Positions 52,271 through 61,036 of a DNA stretch of 64,000 bases are shown here, in pieces. A model generated the notes under the pieces. The model ran no database searches. It saw nothing but the letters and a program-made list of their open reading frames with translations, and was not told where the DNA came from. Position numbers and translations under genes: made by a program. The stretch's first letter is position 1, and each line of letters begins with the position of its first letter. Source of the stretch: an uncultured Eubacteriales bacterium (GTDB lineage: Bacteria > Bacillota > Clostridia > Oscillospirales > Oscillospiraceae); assembly GCA_900549885.1 (NCBI GenBank), contig URQA01000002.1:1-64000 (forward strand), written 5' to 3'.

Positions 52271-53467
52271 TCAAGAGATGGAGATATATTGGGAACAGAC
52301 CTGCGCCCGCTTTCCATCATAGGTCATGAAATAATCCTCCACCAAGTCGCACACCATGGTTTTAGCCCGGTCAATATCCCGCTGACAGGGATGATTCCAA
52401 GGCTGTCCGTGGAAGAAATACGACGAAGTGACCTTTGTTCCGTCCGCCAACTCGTAAATCTTGGGATCCGGCATCTCGCCTGGCCCCATGAGACGGGGTT
52501 TTTCCCCTTCCTCTAGGCCAGCGGGGCCAAACTCCTTGCCACAGCAGGCGAACTGTCCCAGTACAGTGACGTTGTTCAGTTCCAAAAATAGCTTGAGCGC
52601 CGCCAGGGTAGCCAGGCTCTCATTGGAGCCGTGGAACCCGCCCCCATAGGTCGTAAACACGATGCCCAAAGGCATGTAATTGTCCCCGGACGGTCCGCCG
52701 GGATAAGGGCACAGACGGCGGCGCCACTGGGCGCCGATGGCGGGCTTGGGCGGCTTTCCGGGACCGCCCGGACCACCAGGACCGCCAGGACCGCCAGGAC
52801 CACCAGAACTCTCACCGCCGGGAGGTCCCTTCATAGTGTCCGCATTCATATGGAACCCCTTGCCGGCGTCCACCTGCTTCTGCACATTGGCCTCCAGCTG
52901 TCCGCCGGCCCCCAAGGAAAACACTTTGTTTACCACAGTCAGCGGATAGCCTGCCACAATGGGGGACCCTAAGCAGACCACATCGTAATCATCAAAATAA
53001 AGCTGGTCCTGCATCCCCTCCCAGTCAGAGGGTTTCAAGGTCATTTTGAATAGGGTGGCTTCCCAGTTATAGTACTCAAAGGTCTCCGCCATGGCCTTAG
53101 CCACCCGCTCGGTATTCTTGGTCATGGAAGCGTAGAGAATCAGCGCCCGGCGCTTGGTCTTGGGGGTGAAGGTACATGCCTCCAGGTCGCTTTCAATGAT
53201 TCTGCCGTCATCCTGATGAACAATGGCATGGCCGCTCACCTGGTCCCTGTCACAAGTCAAAGAAATCTCCTGTCGGCATGGACCGATCACAGCCTCAAAA
53301 CAGAACGTGTTGCCCTTAGTATGTACGTTTTCCATCAGTTCACAGCCGCCGTGGTCGGCGATGACCTCGCCCTCATAGCCCCGGACACCCTGCCGGACCA
53401 CTGCGGTGGTGGGCCGTTTTCCGCTTGGGGTGTCGGTAAGGTAGACGAATTTACCTTCAAAGTTCAT
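52271..53467 (-). CDS. Flavodoxin-like protein with N-terminal beta-rich domain and Gly-Gly-Pro linker (copy C)
   Basis: A 398-residue protein. Residues 1-105 form an extra, probably beta-rich domain that I do not recognise (MNFEGKFVYLTDTPSGKR, then CELMENVHTKGNTFCFEAV). The flavodoxin part starts RRALILYASMTKNTERVAKA near 106 (loop SMTKNT), with FDDYDVVCLGSPIVAGYP near 155, and the second loop TTYGGGFHGS near 268. In between lies a (GGP)5 stretch after a Met/Gly-rich segment. FACCGKE near 305 and the tail LVEDYFMTYDG near 380 are shared with copies A and B. ATG 53467 has AGGAGG 8 bases upstream. It sits between the importer and the OYE gene. Confidence 0.72.
   Translation of the reverse strand: MNFEGKFVYLTDTPSGKRPTTAVVRQGVRGYEGEVIADHGGCELMENVHTKGNTFCFEAVIGPCRQEISLTCDRDQVSGHAIVHQDDGRIIESDLEACTFTPKTKRRALILYASMTKNTERVAKAMAETFEYYNWEATLFKMTLKPSDWEGMQDQLYFDDYDVVCLGSPIVAGYPLTVVNKVFSLGAGGQLEANVQKQVDAGKGFHMNADTMKGPPGGESSGGPGGPGGPGGPGGPGKPPKPAIGAQWRRRLCPYPGGPSGDNYMPLGIVFTTYGGGFHGSNESLATLAALKLFLELNNVTVLGQFACCGKEFGPAGLEEGEKPRLMGPGEMPDPKIYELADGTKVTSSYFFHGQPWNHPCQRDIDRAKTMVCDLVEDYFMTYDGKRAQVCSQYISIS
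52761..52805. repeat. Five tandem 9-bp units encoding Gly-Gly-Pro
   Basis: Five consecutive nine-base units of the form GGACCRCCM lie in frame in the flavodoxin-like gene and give (GGP)5 on the minus strand. Such repeats change copy number by slippage. Confidence 0.9.
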
Positions 53468-53491
53468 GTTGAATTCCTCCTGTATCATGGA

Positions 53492-54523
53492 TCAGACCTT
53501 CGTGGCAGGCCTGTTCGCTCTGCGCTGCTCTCTGGCCTGCTTTCTGGCCATCTTCCGGTCCGCCTTGGCGGCCAGCTTCTCGATCTTCTTGCTGTTGTAA
53601 CTGCCCACGCCGCCTTTCAGCCGGGGATCCAACACATCCCGGAGGCTGTCGCCAAACAGGTTGGCTGCCAGCACCATCAGCGCGATCAAAATACCTGGGT
53701 ATAGGCACAGCCAGGGGGCAGTATACATATTGGCCCGCCCCTGATTGGTAATCATATAGCCCCAAGAGGGCGTGCCCACGCTGACGCCGTAGCCCAGGAA
53801 GTTCATGGACGCCTCCATCATAATCACGCCTCCCAATCCTCCGGCAGAGGTAGTGATGATCAAAGGCAGTGTGTTCGGCAACACATGGCGGACGCTCTTC
53901 CACAGCAGTCGAGAGCCCATCATCTCCGCCGCCTTGACATATCCGCTGTCCTTTACAGACATGGCCGCAGACCGAATCATCCGTGAGCCGCCGATTCCGC
54001 CCGGAATGGACATGACCAATATCATCTGGAGCATCCCGTTGCCGAACAGGCTCATCATCAAAATGGTAATCAACATGCCGGGGATACATTGCCAGGCATC
54101 TACAAATCGCTGCACAATCAAATCGAACCAGCCGCCGATCACTGCGCTGAGGGTGCCGATCACCACAGACAACAGGGTGGATAAGGCTGTGACAGCCAGA
54201 CAGAGGATGACCGAGGTCCGTGCTCCGTAGATCAGATAGGACAACACATCCCGGCCCAGATTATCCGTGCCCAGCCAGTAGACAGCCCCGCCCTCCCGGG
54301 CGGCGGCCCGTCCCGCGGCATCCATGAATAGATACGGCGGCTCCAGCTTATGAATGATATCCGTGGGCAGTGTCCCCCCTACCATTTTGACCGGGGCGAT
54401 CACATCCGCAAACAGCGCAATCAAAAGCAACAGCAATAAAAAGACAATTCCTGTTGTGCCAAGGGGCCTGGTCTTGCAAAAGTGCAGAATGCTTTGCCAA
54501 GCGCCGTGCTTCGAACGTTTCAT
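53492..54523 (-). CDS. ABC importer permease (DppC/OppC-like), operon C
   Basis: A 343-residue permease, MKRSKHGAWQSILHFCKTRP, start fixed by GAGGGGGTGG 7 bases upstream. About six helices; GTDNLGRDVLSYLIYGARTS near 118 and docking loop VKDSGYVKAAEMMGSRLLWK near 226. Long exposed segment after helix 1 (PVKMVGGTLPTDIIHKLEPP), as in operon B, and a basic C-terminus. It starts one base after the DppB stop. Confidence 0.93.
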   Translation of the reverse strand: MKRSKHGAWQSILHFCKTRPLGTTGIVFLLLLLLIALFADVIAPVKMVGGTLPTDIIHKLEPPYLFMDAAGRAAAREGGAVYWLGTDNLGRDVLSYLIYGARTSVILCLAVTALSTLLSVVIGTLSAVIGGWFDLIVQRFVDAWQCIPGMLITILMMSLFGNGMLQMILVMSIPGGIGGSRMIRSAAMSVKDSGYVKAAEMMGSRLLWKSVRHVLPNTLPLIITTSAGGLGGVIMMEASMNFLGYGVSVGTPSWGYMITNQGRANMYTAPWLCLYPGILIALMVLAANLFGDSLRDVLDPRLKGGVGSYNSKKIEKLAAKADRKMARKQAREQRRANRPATKV

Positions 54524-54524
54524 C

Positions 54525-55496
54525 TCAACCCACCCCCTCTTTGTCCAGGGACACTCTTGGGTCGATCCACTTATAGGAGATATCCACCAGCAGATTGACC
54601 ACCATGGTGAACAGCGCAAACACCAGCACGCACCCCTGAACCAATGGATAATCCCGGTTTCCGATTGCGGAAATCACTTGGTTGCCGATTCCAGGGATTC
54701 CAAAAATGTTTTCCAAAATTACGGACCCGCCGATCAGCCCGGCCACCGAGTTGCCGATGATGGTCACCACGGGAATCAAACCATTTCGAAACGCATGCCG
54801 GAACATGACTCTCCGCTCCGGCGTTCCCTTGGCCCAGGCGGTGCGGACATAGTCGGTACGCATCACATCCAGGGTCACCGTGCGGACCGTACGCAGCTGC
54901 ATCCCCGCCTGAGTCATGGCGTTAAGCAGCGCCGGCATAAAAAACATCTGCAGGTTCTGGAACGGATTTTCCAGCAGGCTTACATACTGTGTCGGCGGCG
55001 AATAGCCCCACAAAATAGCAGGGTACACCAGCACCAGCGTGGCCAGCCAGAACACTGGCACTGACATCAGCACCAGAGAGAGCACTCGAACCAAAACATC
55101 TCCTCCGCTGTTTTGCCTTGCGGCGCAGAACAACCCCAGGGGAATGGAGATCAGGTTGGTCAAAATCAAGGTCAGAATGCCAAGCTCCAGACTAGCTGGA
55201 AGTTGGCGGCCAATGGCAGCTAGTACACTCTCACTTTGGAACAGGCAGTCGCCTAAATCTCCCCAGAGCGCACTGCCCAACCAGATGAAAAACTGGGCAA
55301 CCGCCGGCTTATCCATGCCAAGCATGGCCTCTACCTCTTCCCGTGTCACATCATAGGATCCTTGACTTTGCAGTTGATACTGCAGAGCATCCACAGCGTC
55401 ACCGGGCAGCATGCGTAGCAGCGCAAATATAATCACACAAACCAGCAGCGTAGTGGGGATAAGCAAAAGCAACCTTTTGGCAATATATTTTCCCAT
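54525..55496 (-). CDS. ABC importer permease (DppB/OppB-like), operon C
   Basis: A 323-residue permease, MGKYIAKRLLLLIPTTLLVC, with about six helices and docking loop DYVRTAWAKGTPERRVMFRH near 215. The external segment LGMDKPAVAQFFIWLGSALW corresponds closely to LGMDKPALIQFFDWFFGIF in operon B. GAGGAGG lies 10 bases before the ATG. It has the standard length, without the extra helix seen in operon B. Confidence 0.95.
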   Translation of the reverse strand: MGKYIAKRLLLLIPTTLLVCVIIFALLRMLPGDAVDALQYQLQSQGSYDVTREEVEAMLGMDKPAVAQFFIWLGSALWGDLGDCLFQSESVLAAIGRQLPASLELGILTLILTNLISIPLGLFCAARQNSGGDVLVRVLSLVLMSVPVFWLATLVLVYPAILWGYSPPTQYVSLLENPFQNLQMFFMPALLNAMTQAGMQLRTVRTVTLDVMRTDYVRTAWAKGTPERRVMFRHAFRNGLIPVVTIIGNSVAGLIGGSVILENIFGIPGIGNQVISAIGNRDYPLVQGCVLVFALFTMVVNLLVDISYKWIDPRVSLDKEGVG

Positions 55497-55501
55497 GCTC
55501 T

Positions 55502-56602
55502 TTATGCCTCCTCATTCACACGGTGGCAGGCCACAAAATGGCCGCCGCCCACATCCAGAAAGGGCGGCTCCTCCGTCCGGCACCGCTCATCCGCATAGCG
55601 GCAGCGGGTGCAGAAGTTACAACCCAGCGGAGGATTGATCGGGCTGGGCACCTCCCCTTCCAGCAGGATGCGCTCCCGAGCCAGGTCGGCCTCCGGGTCT
55701 GGGATGGGCGCGGCCGAGATGAGGGCCTGGGTATAGGGGTGGAGCGGATGGGCGTACAGCTCGTCGCTGCTGGTCAGTTCCATGATTTTTCCTAGGTACA
55801 TTACCGCCACCTGATCGCTGATATGCCGCACTACCGATAAGTCGTGCCCGATGAAGATGTAGGTCAGGCCCAATTCCTCCTGCAAGCGCATCATCAGCCC
55901 GACGATCTGGGCCTGAATGGACACGTCCAGAGCGGAGACGATCTCATCACACACCAAGAAAGATGGGCTCAGCGCCAGCGCCCGGGCGATGTTGATGCGC
56001 TGCCGCTGTCCGCCGGAAAACTCGTGGGGAAAGCGGTCGGCAAATTTGGGATTCAGGCCCACCAGCATAAGCATCCGCTCCGCCAGTTCATCCAACTCAG
56101 TCCGGCTCATCCCCTTGTCCATCCTCTGGATGTGGTGCCCCTCCAAAATGATGGAGCGCACGGACATCCTAGGGTCCAGCGCGGAAAAAGGGTCTTGGGT
56201 AATCATCTGCAGCTGCTTGTGCAGGTGACGCAGCTCGCCCTTGCCCGCACGGCTGATGTCCTGCCCGTTGAAAATGATTTTACCGGATGTAATGTTCAGG
56301 TTGCGCATGACGCAGTTGCCCACCGTGGACTTGCCCGACCCCGACTCGCCCACGATGCCCAGCGTCTTGCCACGGGCGATGCGGAAAGAAACGCCGTCCA
56401 CCGCCTTGACATAGCCTACCACCCGCTTCAGTAAGCCTTTGGTCACGGGAAAATGCATCTTTAGGGTTTCTACCGTCAGAATGGTTTCCTTGGTATCCAA
56501 AGGCACGGAGGGCTGGGCCTTGATATCCCAATCCAGCATGCGGCTGATTTCTCCGCTGCGCGGCATCTCCGGCGTGGTGGCCGATCTCATTCTTTCGCTC
56601 AC
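55502..56602 (-). CDS. Opp/Dpp-type ATPase (OppF-like), operon C
   Basis: A 366-residue ATPase, GTG start at 56602 overlapping the OppD stop (GTGA) with AAAGGGGG about 9 bases upstream; an ATG 12 bases later is the alternative. Walker A GESGSGKSTVGNCVMRN near 84, QDPFSALDPRM, signature FSGGQRQRINIARALA near 198, Walker B FLVCDEIVSALD (Ile for the usual Pro, as in operon B) and Cys tail GCNFCTRCRYADERC. A leader of about 40 residues precedes the domain, also as in operon B. Confidence 0.93.
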   Translation of the reverse strand: MSERMRSATTPEMPRSGEISRMLDWDIKAQPSVPLDTKETILTVETLKMHFPVTKGLLKRVVGYVKAVDGVSFRIARGKTLGIVGESGSGKSTVGNCVMRNLNITSGKIIFNGQDISRAGKGELRHLHKQLQMITQDPFSALDPRMSVRSIILEGHHIQRMDKGMSRTELDELAERMLMLVGLNPKFADRFPHEFSGGQRQRINIARALALSPSFLVCDEIVSALDVSIQAQIVGLMMRLQEELGLTYIFIGHDLSVVRHISDQVAVMYLGKIMELTSSDELYAHPLHPYTQALISAAPIPDPEADLARERILLEGEVPSPINPPLGCNFCTRCRYADERCRTEEPPFLDVGGGHFVACHRVNEEA

Positions 56603-57603
56603 CCCAGCCGCCCCCTTTCCTCACGCGCCTCCTCCATGTGGAAGCAGGCGCAGGTATGGTTCTCTCCTACTATTGCATGCTCCGGCCGGCGGGTTCTGCA
56701 CTCCTCGGTGGCGTATTTACACCGGGAGGCAAAGGCGCAGGACTGGGCCGGAATCTGGCTCATGTCAGGCGGCTCGCCCTCGATGGTATACAGGCTCTCT
56801 GTTCTGGGGCGATCCAGCCGGGGCACCGCACGGATTAACCCCATGGTGTAGGGATGCCGGGGATTGCGAAAGACCTCCCGTGTGGGTCCCTGCTCCACCA
56901 GCTTACCCCCGTACATGATCTTGACGCTGTCCGCATACCGGGCTACGATGCCCAGGTTATGGGTGATAATAATCAGGGTCGTCCCAGTCCTTTTCCGCAG
57001 TTTATCCAACTGCTCCAGAACTTGGGCCTGGACCGTCACATCCAAGGCGGTGGTGGGCTCGTCGGCAATGAGCAGCTCCGGGTCGCAGCACATGGCCATA
57101 GCGATCATGGCCCGTTGCTGCATCCCGCCGGAAAACTCAAAGGGATACTGGTTCACCCGCTTTTCTGGGTTGGGGATGCCCACCATATCCAACAGCTTGA
57201 TGGCCCGCTCGTGGGCCTTCTTTCGGCTTAGATCGCTGTGCAGCTGAATTGTCTCCTCGATCTGAGTCCCAACGGTCATAACTGGGTTCAGCGCAGCCGA
57301 CGGCTCCTGAAAAATCATACTGATTCGCTTGCCACGCAGCTTCTGCATTTGTTCGTCGCTGTATTTCAGCAGGTTTTCCCCGTCAAAGAAAATTTCGCCT
57401 GAGACGATCCGCCCCGGCGGATAGGGGATCAGCCGCAGGACCGACAGGGCGCTCACCGTTTTGCCAGATCCGCTTTCGCCAATAATGGCGGCGCACTCGC
57501 CCCGTTCCACCGTATAAGATAAATCGTCCACCGCCCGCATGGGAGCTCCGCCTGTCATAAAGTAGGTACTCAAGTGCCGGACCTCCAGAATGTGGTCTGC
57601 CAC
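56599..57603 (-). CDS. Opp/Dpp-type ATPase (OppD-like), operon C
   Basis: A 334-residue ATPase. The GTG at 57603 (VADHILEVRHLSTYFMTGG) is chosen because AAAGGAG lies 10 bases upstream, inside the 5' part of a longer frame. Walker A GESGSGKTVSALSVLR near 40, FQEPSAALNPVM, signature FSGGMQQRAMIAMAMC near 154, Walker [13 protein letters not shown], Cys tail CAFASRCKYATEEC. It follows the binding protein gene after a strong stem-loop. Confidence 0.93.
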   Translation of the reverse strand: MADHILEVRHLSTYFMTGGAPMRAVDDLSYTVERGECAAIIGESGSGKTVSALSVLRLIPYPPGRIVSGEIFFDGENLLKYSDEQMQKLRGKRISMIFQEPSAALNPVMTVGTQIEETIQLHSDLSRKKAHERAIKLLDMVGIPNPEKRVNQYPFEFSGGMQQRAMIAMAMCCDPELLIADEPTTALDVTVQAQVLEQLDKLRKRTGTTLIIITHNLGIVARYADSVKIMYGGKLVEQGPTREVFRNPRHPYTMGLIRAVPRLDRPRTESLYTIEGEPPDMSQIPAQSCAFASRCKYATEECRTRRPEHAIVGENHTCACFHMEEAREERGRLG

Positions 57604-57636
57604 AAGGCCCACGCTCCTTTCCATCTTCCTTAACGC

Positions 57637-57671
57637 CACCTGCGCGCCCCCACGCTGGGGGCGCGCAGGTG
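57637..57671 (-). other. Stem-loop after the binding-protein gene, operon C
   Basis: Exact 15-base arms CACCTGCGCGCCCCC (57637-57651) and GGGGGCGCGCAGGTG (57657-57671), loop ACGCT, 10 bases past the binding-protein stop and 33 before the next start. No T-run, so probably an mRNA-stabilising or attenuating hairpin. Confidence 0.78.
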
Positions 57672-57681
57672 TAACGCTTCC

Positions 57682-59460
57682 TTATCCGTTGGCCTCGGTA
57701 TTCCAAATGCGGGCAGACATCGTCTTGAAGAAGTGATAGGCGCTGAGCAGCTCCCCATTCTCCATTCCGCCCACACGAGTGGAATAGTATTCCTGCGACT
57801 GCGTCATCCCACTCAGTGCGATGAGGAAGTGGTTCTGGATGTAATACTCCTCGCATGCCCGGGCGGCTGCCGCCTGCTCATCCGTGGTCATAGCGTCCCG
57901 TACCGCCACGAGCAGCTCGTCAAAGTGGGTGTCGTCTGCAAAGTTGCAGTAGGCAAACCCGGTCGTGGCATAAGTCTGGAAAACGAAGCCCGCATCTGCA
58001 CCAGTCCCCATCTGGAGATTATACTGGCGCGGGTCGTCCCGGCTGCTCTGTACCTGCCGCCCCTCCGACATGTCGGACAGAATGGTGATTTCCATATCAA
58101 TGCCAACCTCGGCAAAGTAGCCCTTGGCCAATTCAAAAATTTCAGGGTTGGCCATCGCATCAATGGCTACCGTAAAGGAAAAACCATCGGGGTAGCCCGC
58201 TTCCGCCAGCAGCTGCTTGGCCCCCTCGGGGTCGTAGGTGTACTCATCCATCAATTCGTCGTCCCAGGTGCCTACTGTGCTCCAGCTGGTCAGGGCTGGA
58301 TCCCAAAGTCCGGGCAGAGTCAGCTCGTCATACCCATAGTAGGCTGTGGCCACTTCTTCCAGATTGATGGCTTTTTGCATGGCGATGCGCACCCGAATAT
58401 CGTGAAAGGGCTCCTGGTTCATCTTCAGGCCGATGGCTTCCGCCGCGGCATCAAATTGGTAGGCCTGAGTCTGGGCGGAGCTGGTCAACTGGGTGGCTTC
58501 AGAGTCGGACAGTCCTGCGTTCATGTTAATGTAGTCCAGCTTTCCCGCAATAAAGTCAGAGAGGATGGCAGTGGTGTCTCCATATTTTTGCAGGACCACC
58601 CCATCCAGATAGGGCAGCTTGTTCTCCGGGTAGCGCTCATCATAGTCATAGTAGTTTTCATTGCGGATAAAGGTGTAGTGGTTATCTGCCACATAGTCTG
58701 TGAGCATGTACGGACCTGTACCGCAGGCATAGTGCCAATCTAACTTCTGGTCCTCTGTCAAGGTGTCCCACTCTGGTCCAGTAATATTCACCTGGGCAAT
58801 GACGAACTCGGACAGCTTGGTTTCGGAGGCGGTGTTCATGTGGAAGGCCACCACATAGGTGTCCAGCACCTCCACGGATTCCAGCATATTCAGGCGGTCC
58901 CGCCAATTGGCGTCGATAACGACCATATTGCTTTCGTCAAACCCAGAACCCAGGCCGGTCACCCGGTCATAGGAGTATTTCACATCCTCCGCCGTCAGGT
59001 TGCGGGCGTGGAAGATGTCGTACTGTTCCTCCTTCTCCTGGAAGTAAACGTCATCCCGGATAGTGACCGTAAAGGTCATGGTTTCCGCATCCCACTTCCA
59101 GCTTTCCGCGATTTGGCCCTGGGCGGTGTCCAGCGTAAAGCTGTTGGTCTTGAAAGGATAGGCTTCCGGGTCGTCCAGCCCCCAATTGGGTGCAAACAGA
59201 TATTCCAACCAGAGAGAATATGTATACTGTTCGCCCATGGCCGGGTCAAACACCGTGTTAAAATCATTGTATGAAAGAGTCAGAGTGCCGCCGTACTCGG
59301 GCTGGCCGGGATCAGCAGGAGCCACGGAGTTGGTTCCCACTGGCTCCGAGGCATTTCCTGACGGAGAATTGCTGTCCTGCCCCGCAGGGGAACCGCAGGA
59401 TGTCAAACCAAAAAGCATCCCCGCCGCAAGCAATCCCGACAACAGACGTTTCGCTTTCAT
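57682..59460 (-). CDS. Solute-binding lipoprotein of family 5, operon C
   Basis: A 592-residue protein with signal peptide and lipobox MLFGLTSCGSPAG (Cys about 22), a Ser/Pro linker and QPEYGGTLTLSYNDFNTVFD. It has YYDYDERYPENKLPYLDGVV near 268 and GTGPYMLTDYVADN near 245, nearly as in operon B, so the two systems may bind related ligands. AGGAGG lies 8 bases before the ATG. It follows the MaoC-like gene by 23 bases. Confidence 0.93.
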   Translation of the reverse strand: MKAKRLLSGLLAAGMLFGLTSCGSPAGQDSNSPSGNASEPVGTNSVAPADPGQPEYGGTLTLSYNDFNTVFDPAMGEQYTYSLWLEYLFAPNWGLDDPEAYPFKTNSFTLDTAQGQIAESWKWDAETMTFTVTIRDDVYFQEKEEQYDIFHARNLTAEDVKYSYDRVTGLGSGFDESNMVVIDANWRDRLNMLESVEVLDTYVVAFHMNTASETKLSEFVIAQVNITGPEWDTLTEDQKLDWHYACGTGPYMLTDYVADNHYTFIRNENYYDYDERYPENKLPYLDGVVLQKYGDTTAILSDFIAGKLDYINMNAGLSDSEATQLTSSAQTQAYQFDAAAEAIGLKMNQEPFHDIRVRIAMQKAINLEEVATAYYGYDELTLPGLWDPALTSWSTVGTWDDELMDEYTYDPEGAKQLLAEAGYPDGFSFTVAIDAMANPEIFELAKGYFAEVGIDMEITILSDMSEGRQVQSSRDDPRQYNLQMGTGADAGFVFQTYATTGFAYCNFADDTHFDELLVAVRDAMTTDEQAAAARACEEYYIQNHFLIALSGMTQSQEYYSTRVGGMENGELLSAYHFFKTMSARIWNTEANG

Positions 59461-59483
59461 GTTTCTTCCTCCTGTTAACAGTT

Positions 59484-60797
59484 TTATATTCCGTCTTTCG
59501 ACGGCAAAACGATTTCAGAGGGGCAACCCTGGACGATGTTGCCCTCCAGATCCTCGCCCCACAGCATCACTTCGCAGCAGTGCTCGCCCTGGTCGTTGAT
59601 GTACTTGTCCGTGACCACTGCCCGGCCAATGCAGGTGTCGCCCTGGCTGCCATGGCGGTCGCAGTCCCTGCCTTCCATGCCGGGCACCTTCATGAACTCC
59701 GCCTTGCACATATCCCAGTCCCGCAGCTCCTGGAAGAAGGGGAAGAACCGCCAGCTGAACCGGGACACCCGGCCCTTGTTGCCCACAAAGTTGGTCAACG
59801 TCCGGGCAATCAGCCGGGCGCCGGTGTCGTTGTACCATACGCCCCGGGCCCCGTCGGTGTTGATGTTCCGGTTGCCAAAATGGAGGGCCGTCTCGTCCAG
59901 GAACGCGCCATAGCGGTCCCGGAAGGTTACGGCCCGCATCTTTGGATCCATCAGTTCCTCCCGGGAATAAATGGACAAATCCCCAATATCGTACCAGTAC
60001 ATCATGTGCATATAAGTCACCGGGCCATCAGAGCAGGTCTTGGGCAGCTCAAAACCCACAGGCACATCCTCCCAGAAGGGAGTGTCGTCCCCCATGATCT
60101 TCTCCTGGTCCCAGATCTCCTTCATCCGCTCATAGTCCGCGTCAGTGGTGTAGTGGCCGGAAGGGGCGTACTTGGTCCAGCTTTCTTGGTTTTCCGAGAA
60201 CGTGGGGCGCTTGCTGTCGTCCAGCAGCTGCCGGTAATATTCCCGGACAGAGCCAGACAGGTGCATGACCACCTTGCCGCTTTCGTCCACCTTGTCCGCC
60301 TCGCCTCCCATACACCAGCGGCGCAGTTCATCGTTGGGGTGGGTACGCTCCTCAAAGAACTTTCTGACATTGGTCTCTCGGAGCAGATCACCCGCATAGA
60401 TGTTGCGGTTGTAGTGGATATCCGTACCGTCATTGGTGTAGTAGAAGCGGCTGGCCATATCCTTGGGGAACTGGGGCACCACCATAATGGGGGGCATGGC
60501 CTCAAACCCGGGGTAGGCGGGTACGCTGGGATGTCCATGGGCCCGGGCATAGGCCGGGTCGTTATAAAGGGGGTCATAGGGATTCCACTTCTTGTTGTAG
60601 GCGATGATCTCTTCCTCTGTGTAACGTCTAGGCCTCATGAACGGAGGAAGGGAGTCCTCGTCATCCGGGTCCATGGGCGGCATCCCCGGCGGTCCGGGCA
60701 TTGTGCGCTTGCCATGATAGATGTCCCAGCGCAGTTGGACCTCTTCTTTTTCAAAGTCCATATATTCTCCCGGCTGGAACAAGCAGTATTCACTCAT
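59484..60797 (-). CDS. MaoC-like double hot-dog protein (FAS1-type dehydratase family), copy 3; first gene of operon C
   Basis: A 437-residue protein starting MSEYCLFQPGEYMDFEKEEV. Family signature KWNPYDPLYNDPAYARAHGH near residues 70-89, YAGDLLRETNVRKFFEERTH near 132, ARLIARTLTNFVGNKGRVSR near 323 and the closing AVVTDKYINDQGE...EIVLPSKDG. As in copies 1 and 2, Tyr replaces the His of NPLH. A Pro/Gly/Met-rich stretch (GPPGMPPMDPDDED) lies near 35. Water addition or removal on a bound substrate is the family guess, with no CoA-handling gene nearby. AAAGGAG lies 9 bases before the ATG. Confidence 0.8.
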   Translation of the reverse strand: MSEYCLFQPGEYMDFEKEEVQLRWDIYHGKRTMPGPPGMPPMDPDDEDSLPPFMRPRRYTEEEIIAYNKKWNPYDPLYNDPAYARAHGHPSVPAYPGFEAMPPIMVVPQFPKDMASRFYYTNDGTDIHYNRNIYAGDLLRETNVRKFFEERTHPNDELRRWCMGGEADKVDESGKVVMHLSGSVREYYRQLLDDSKRPTFSENQESWTKYAPSGHYTTDADYERMKEIWDQEKIMGDDTPFWEDVPVGFELPKTCSDGPVTYMHMMYWYDIGDLSIYSREELMDPKMRAVTFRDRYGAFLDETALHFGNRNINTDGARGVWYNDTGARLIARTLTNFVGNKGRVSRFSWRFFPFFQELRDWDMCKAEFMKVPGMEGRDCDRHGSQGDTCIGRAVVTDKYINDQGEHCCEVMLWGEDLEGNIVQGCPSEIVLPSKDGI

Positions 60798-60973
60798 TGC
60801 ATCCCACTCCTTTTTGCAGTAATATGCCCAACTTTTTACTTTTTTTCACATGCTTTTTATTCATTTCCTCTAGTCAACAGCTTACATGATTCCCTATTCC
60901 CGCACAAGACACAACCTTGTCATTTTTGCGTCAAGTAGCACCAGTAAAAAACGGGATTTTATTTGTTTCCAAT

Positions 60974-61002
60974 TTGACATGTCGTGCAAAAAATGTTATA
61001 AA
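60974..61002 (+). promoter_or_regulatory. Sigma-70 promoter of the AraC-type regulator
   Basis: Perfect TTGACA (60974-60979), 17-base spacer, TATAAA (60997-61002), 34 bases before the start codon. It is the best sigma-70 site in the window. Confidence 0.88.
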
Positions 61003-61036
61003 CAGATGAGCTTTCTGTCATTTTGGGGTGATTACT

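Noticed and set aside
59271..60938. 555-codon open frame on the plus strand across the third MaoC-like gene
   Set aside because: It spans two minus-strand genes and the gap between them, which a real gene would not do without disturbing both; no motif seen.
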